Assembly: GCA_017470985.1 (NCBI GenBank)
Contig: JAFUXA010000011.1
Coordinates: forward strand, 1 to 64,000
Direction: 5' to 3'
Length of the DNA stretch: 64,000 bases
From: Lachnospiraceae bacterium
Lineage (GTDB): Bacteria; Bacillota; Clostridia; Lachnospirales; Lachnospiraceae
Part shown: piece after piece, positions 62,091 through 64,000 of the stretch
Layout: each line of letters opens with the position of its first letter
How positions within the stretch are numbered: position 1 is the first letter of the stretch
The notes under the pieces: model-generated
The model's database searches: none
What the model was told of the DNA's origin: nothing
Seen by the model: the letters and a program-made list of their open reading frames with translations, nothing else
Program-made: the position numbers and the translations under genes

Positions 62091-63303
62091 GCAGCAGGAA
62101 GCTTTGGAAGAAGATGTGAGAACTTATGTATTGCAGAGAGTTGACTTATCCAGAGATGTGTCTGATGAGGAGTTATTGGAGATGATACAGAATCGAATCT
62201 GTGCTCTATCGGAGGAGATACATCTCACCATTGATAGAAGGCTAGAAATACAGAGACGAGTCTTTCATAGTTTAAGAAAGCTGGATATTTTAGAGGATTT
62301 GTTGAGTGATGAGACTATAACAGAGATTATGATAAACGGTCCGGATCATATTTTTATTGAAAAAGATGGAATGATATATGAGAGCGGTTATCATTTCACA
62401 TCCAGAGAAAAGTTGGAGGATGTAATTCAAAGAATTGCTGGTGCCAACAACAAAATGGCCAATGAGACACATCCTATAATAGATACCAGACTTTCTGATG
62501 GAAGCAGAGTCAATATTGTGTTGCCTCCCATTGCTGTGGATTATCCTGTGATTTCCATTAGAAAATTTCCGGATGATTACATAACTATGGCTAAGCTTAT
62601 GGAGTATGAATCAGTATCCCAGGAAGTCTGTGATTTTATATGTAAGCTGGTAAAGGCGGGTTATAACATCTTCGTGTCGGGAGGAACCGGCTCGGGAAAG
62701 ACAACATTTCTCAATGCTATGGCAGAATATATACCTTCTGGTGAGAGAGTGGTAACCATAGAGGATTCTGCTGAATTGAACATGATATCTATACAGAACC
62801 TTGTGCGATTGGAAGCTCGAGATGCGACTATGGAGGGTAAATACGAAATCTCTATAAGAGAACTGCTGAGAGCCTCCTTGAGAATGAGGCCTGATAGAAT
62901 AATTGTGGGTGAATGCAGAGGTGCAGAGGCATTGGAGATGTTGCAGGCATTTAACACAGGACATGACGGCAGCTTCAGCACCGGTCATGCTAATTCCGCA
63001 AGGGATATGATATCCAGACTTGAGACCATGGTACTTATGTCTGGAGAGATACCTATAGTATCAGTTAGAAGTCAGATTGCATCTGCAGTGGATGTGATTA
63101 TTCATTTGGGCAGGCTGAGGGATGGCAGCAGGAAACTGTTGGAAATAACAGAAGTTAACGGCCTTAGAAATAATGAAGTTCAATTATCTATTTTATATAA
63201 GTTTAGAGAGACATCATATGATGGGAGGATAAGAGGTGTTTGGGAGCGGATAGGAAATTTGGAAAACACAGAGAAGCTACAGCGGGCAGGATTAGAACTA
63301 TAG
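62077..63303 (+). CDS. Tad pilus assembly ATPase CpaF/TadA
   Basis: 408 residues, hexameric secretion ATPase of the Tad/Flp pilus. N-terminal domain with DETITEIMINGPDHIFIEKD, Walker A VSGGTGSGKTTFLNAM, Asp box TIEDSAELNM, Walker B/arginine region RPDRIIVGECRGAEALEML, and His box TGHDGSFSTGHANS. Overlaps the CpaE-like gene by 14 bases. Confidence 0.95.
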   Translation: MEWHRQQEALEEDVRTYVLQRVDLSRDVSDEELLEMIQNRICALSEEIHLTIDRRLEIQRRVFHSLRKLDILEDLLSDETITEIMINGPDHIFIEKDGMIYESGYHFTSREKLEDVIQRIAGANNKMANETHPIIDTRLSDGSRVNIVLPPIAVDYPVISIRKFPDDYITMAKLMEYESVSQEVCDFICKLVKAGYNIFVSGGTGSGKTTFLNAMAEYIPSGERVVTIEDSAELNMISIQNLVRLEARDATMEGKYEISIRELLRASLRMRPDRIIVGECRGAEALEMLQAFNTGHDGSFSTGHANSARDMISRLETMVLMSGEIPIVSVRSQIASAVDVIIHLGRLRDGSRKLLEITEVNGLRNNEVQLSILYKFRETSYDGRIRGVWERIGNLENTEKLQRAGLEL

Positions 63304-64000
63304 ATGTAAGATGGCATATTTTGTTCAGAGATATATTTTTTACCGTAGTTATAGCCTGGTTGTTTTATGACTCAGTATGGGGGATTATACTATTTCCTCT
63401 TGTATGTGTGCTTTACAAGGGGATATATAATCAAGACCGATCTAGAGAACAAAAGCTTAAGGATCAGAGGGATTTTCGTGAGTTGTTGGAGTTGCTTTTA
63501 GGAACAATGCAGGCAGGATATTCCTTTGAAAATGCTTTTATAAATGTTCAAAAAGAATTGGCCTTGGTTTTGGGGAGAGACAATAAGTTTGTAGAAGCTG
63601 TGGATGAAATGAATAGAAGAGTAAGTATAAATATGCCCATGGAGACAGCATTTGAAAAACTGGCACAGTATGTTGATTTACAGGAGTGTTATGAGCTTGC
63701 TGAGATAATTAAAATAGCCAAGCGACTTGGGGGAGACTATAACAGAAATATTCGTTGGGCTGCACAAAAGATTGATGACAAGATAAGCCTGGCAGCGGAC
63801 ATAGAAGTTATGCTTGCTGAGAAGAAGCTGGAACTGCGGATTATGACATTTATGCCGATTCTAATAATGGCTTATATAAAGGTGGCATCCGGGGAGATTA
63901 TAAGTGCAATGTATCATAATATTATAGGAGTATGTGTCATGACTATTTGTCTTGGTTTGTATATTGGAATGGTTAAATGGGCCAGGAGAATTGCAGCAAT
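63240..64000 (+). CDS. Tad secretion protein TadB-like, 5' part (cut by window end)
   Basis: Open frame to the window end. Two helices near the start (FFTVVIAWLFY; IILFPLVCVLY), then cytoplasmic REQKLKDQRDFRELLELLLG and TMQAGYSFENAF, the typical T2SSF/GspF domain, later IAKRLGGDYNRNIRWAAQKI and EKKLELRIMTFMPILIMAYI. The start is unclear: TTG at 63240 (GGGAGG 11 bases upstream, overlaps cpaF) or TTG at 63321. Inner membrane platform of the Tad pilus. Confidence 0.8.
   Translation, partial: MGADRKFGKHREATAGRIRTIDVRWHILFRDIFFTVVIAWLFYDSVWGIILFPLVCVLYKGIYNQDRSREQKLKDQRDFRELLELLLGTMQAGYSFENAFINVQKELALVLGRDNKFVEAVDEMNRRVSINMPMETAFEKLAQYVDLQECYELAEIIKIAKRLGGDYNRNIRWAAQKIDDKISLAADIEVMLAEKKLELRIMTFMPILIMAYIKVASGEIISAMYHNIIGVCVMTICLGLYIGMVKWARRIAA

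Overview
The window reads as part of a chromosome from a low-GC, flagellated, strictly fermentative Firmicute of the Lachnospiraceae (Butyrivibrio / Pseudobutyrivibrio / Roseburia type). This is inferred from Firmicute-style purine-rich ribosome-binding sites, frequent GTG/TTG starts, flagellin with sigma-D-like promoters, a Tad-type pilus locus, and family types (DUF6020, DUF6311, DUF6240, DUF6465, DUF4418) that I associate with this group. No rRNA, tRNA, CRISPR array or insertion sequence was recognised.

Layout. (1) 1-4.1 kb: end of the ATP synthase operon (atpD, atpC), an aldose-1-epimerase relative, a tiny coiled-coil protein, a DMT transporter, a nested inverted-repeat element and greA on the minus strand. 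(2) 4.3-36 kb: a very large cell-surface glycan locus. It encodes a polyprenyl-phosphate-sugar synthase-like GT2 with a GtrA flippase, GDP-mannose and GDP-6-deoxymannose (probably GDP-D-rhamnose) synthesis (two ManC-type enzymes, one fused to ManA; gmd; an rmd-like reductase), four acyltransferase-3 proteins, a Wzx-like flippase, an LtaS-like phosphoglycerol transferase, and many polytopic GT-C-like proteins. The outstanding feature is seven tandem paralogues (three at 12.3-16.4 kb, four at 23.2-28.1 kb) of a polytopic membrane family that I do not recognise. They share six motifs, including YKYGFISRG, FGRxD, HQGYVF and KVDYGR. (3) 36-45 kb: a phosphohexomutase, a ParA/DUF6465 pair, a second GT2, a tocopherol-cyclase-like protein, phosphofructokinase, and the dnaX-ybaB-recR cluster.

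(4) 46.3-53.2 kb: a sulfur-acquisition operon (DUF4418, MacB-like ABC exporter, SsuABC-type importer, YezD, O-acetylhomoserine sulfhydrylase). It is preceded by a ten-codon ORF MCCMNRMENN with a strong Shine-Dalgarno and then a strong intrinsic terminator. This looks like a Cys/Met-sensing leader-peptide attenuator, and is the second candidate new system. (5) 53.4-60.3 kb: a frameshifted GLUG-like beta-helix gene, then flagellar genes (a DUF6240-type protein, flagellin, FliS, a lone Hpt protein), two with sigma-D-like promoters. (6) 60.6-64 kb: the start of a Tad pilus operon (prepilin peptidase, a CpaE-like protein without a P-loop, CpaF, partial TadB).

How the parts work together. GDP-mannose and GDP-6-deoxy sugars made in the cytoplasm would feed glycosyltransferases. 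The GT2/GtrA pair would provide a lipid-linked sugar on the outer membrane face, where GT-C enzymes (known ones plus possibly the seven paralogues), acyltransferases and the LtaS-like enzyme would decorate a surface polymer, possibly with strain-variable or flagellin-linked sugars. All of this is inference from family assignments and gene order.
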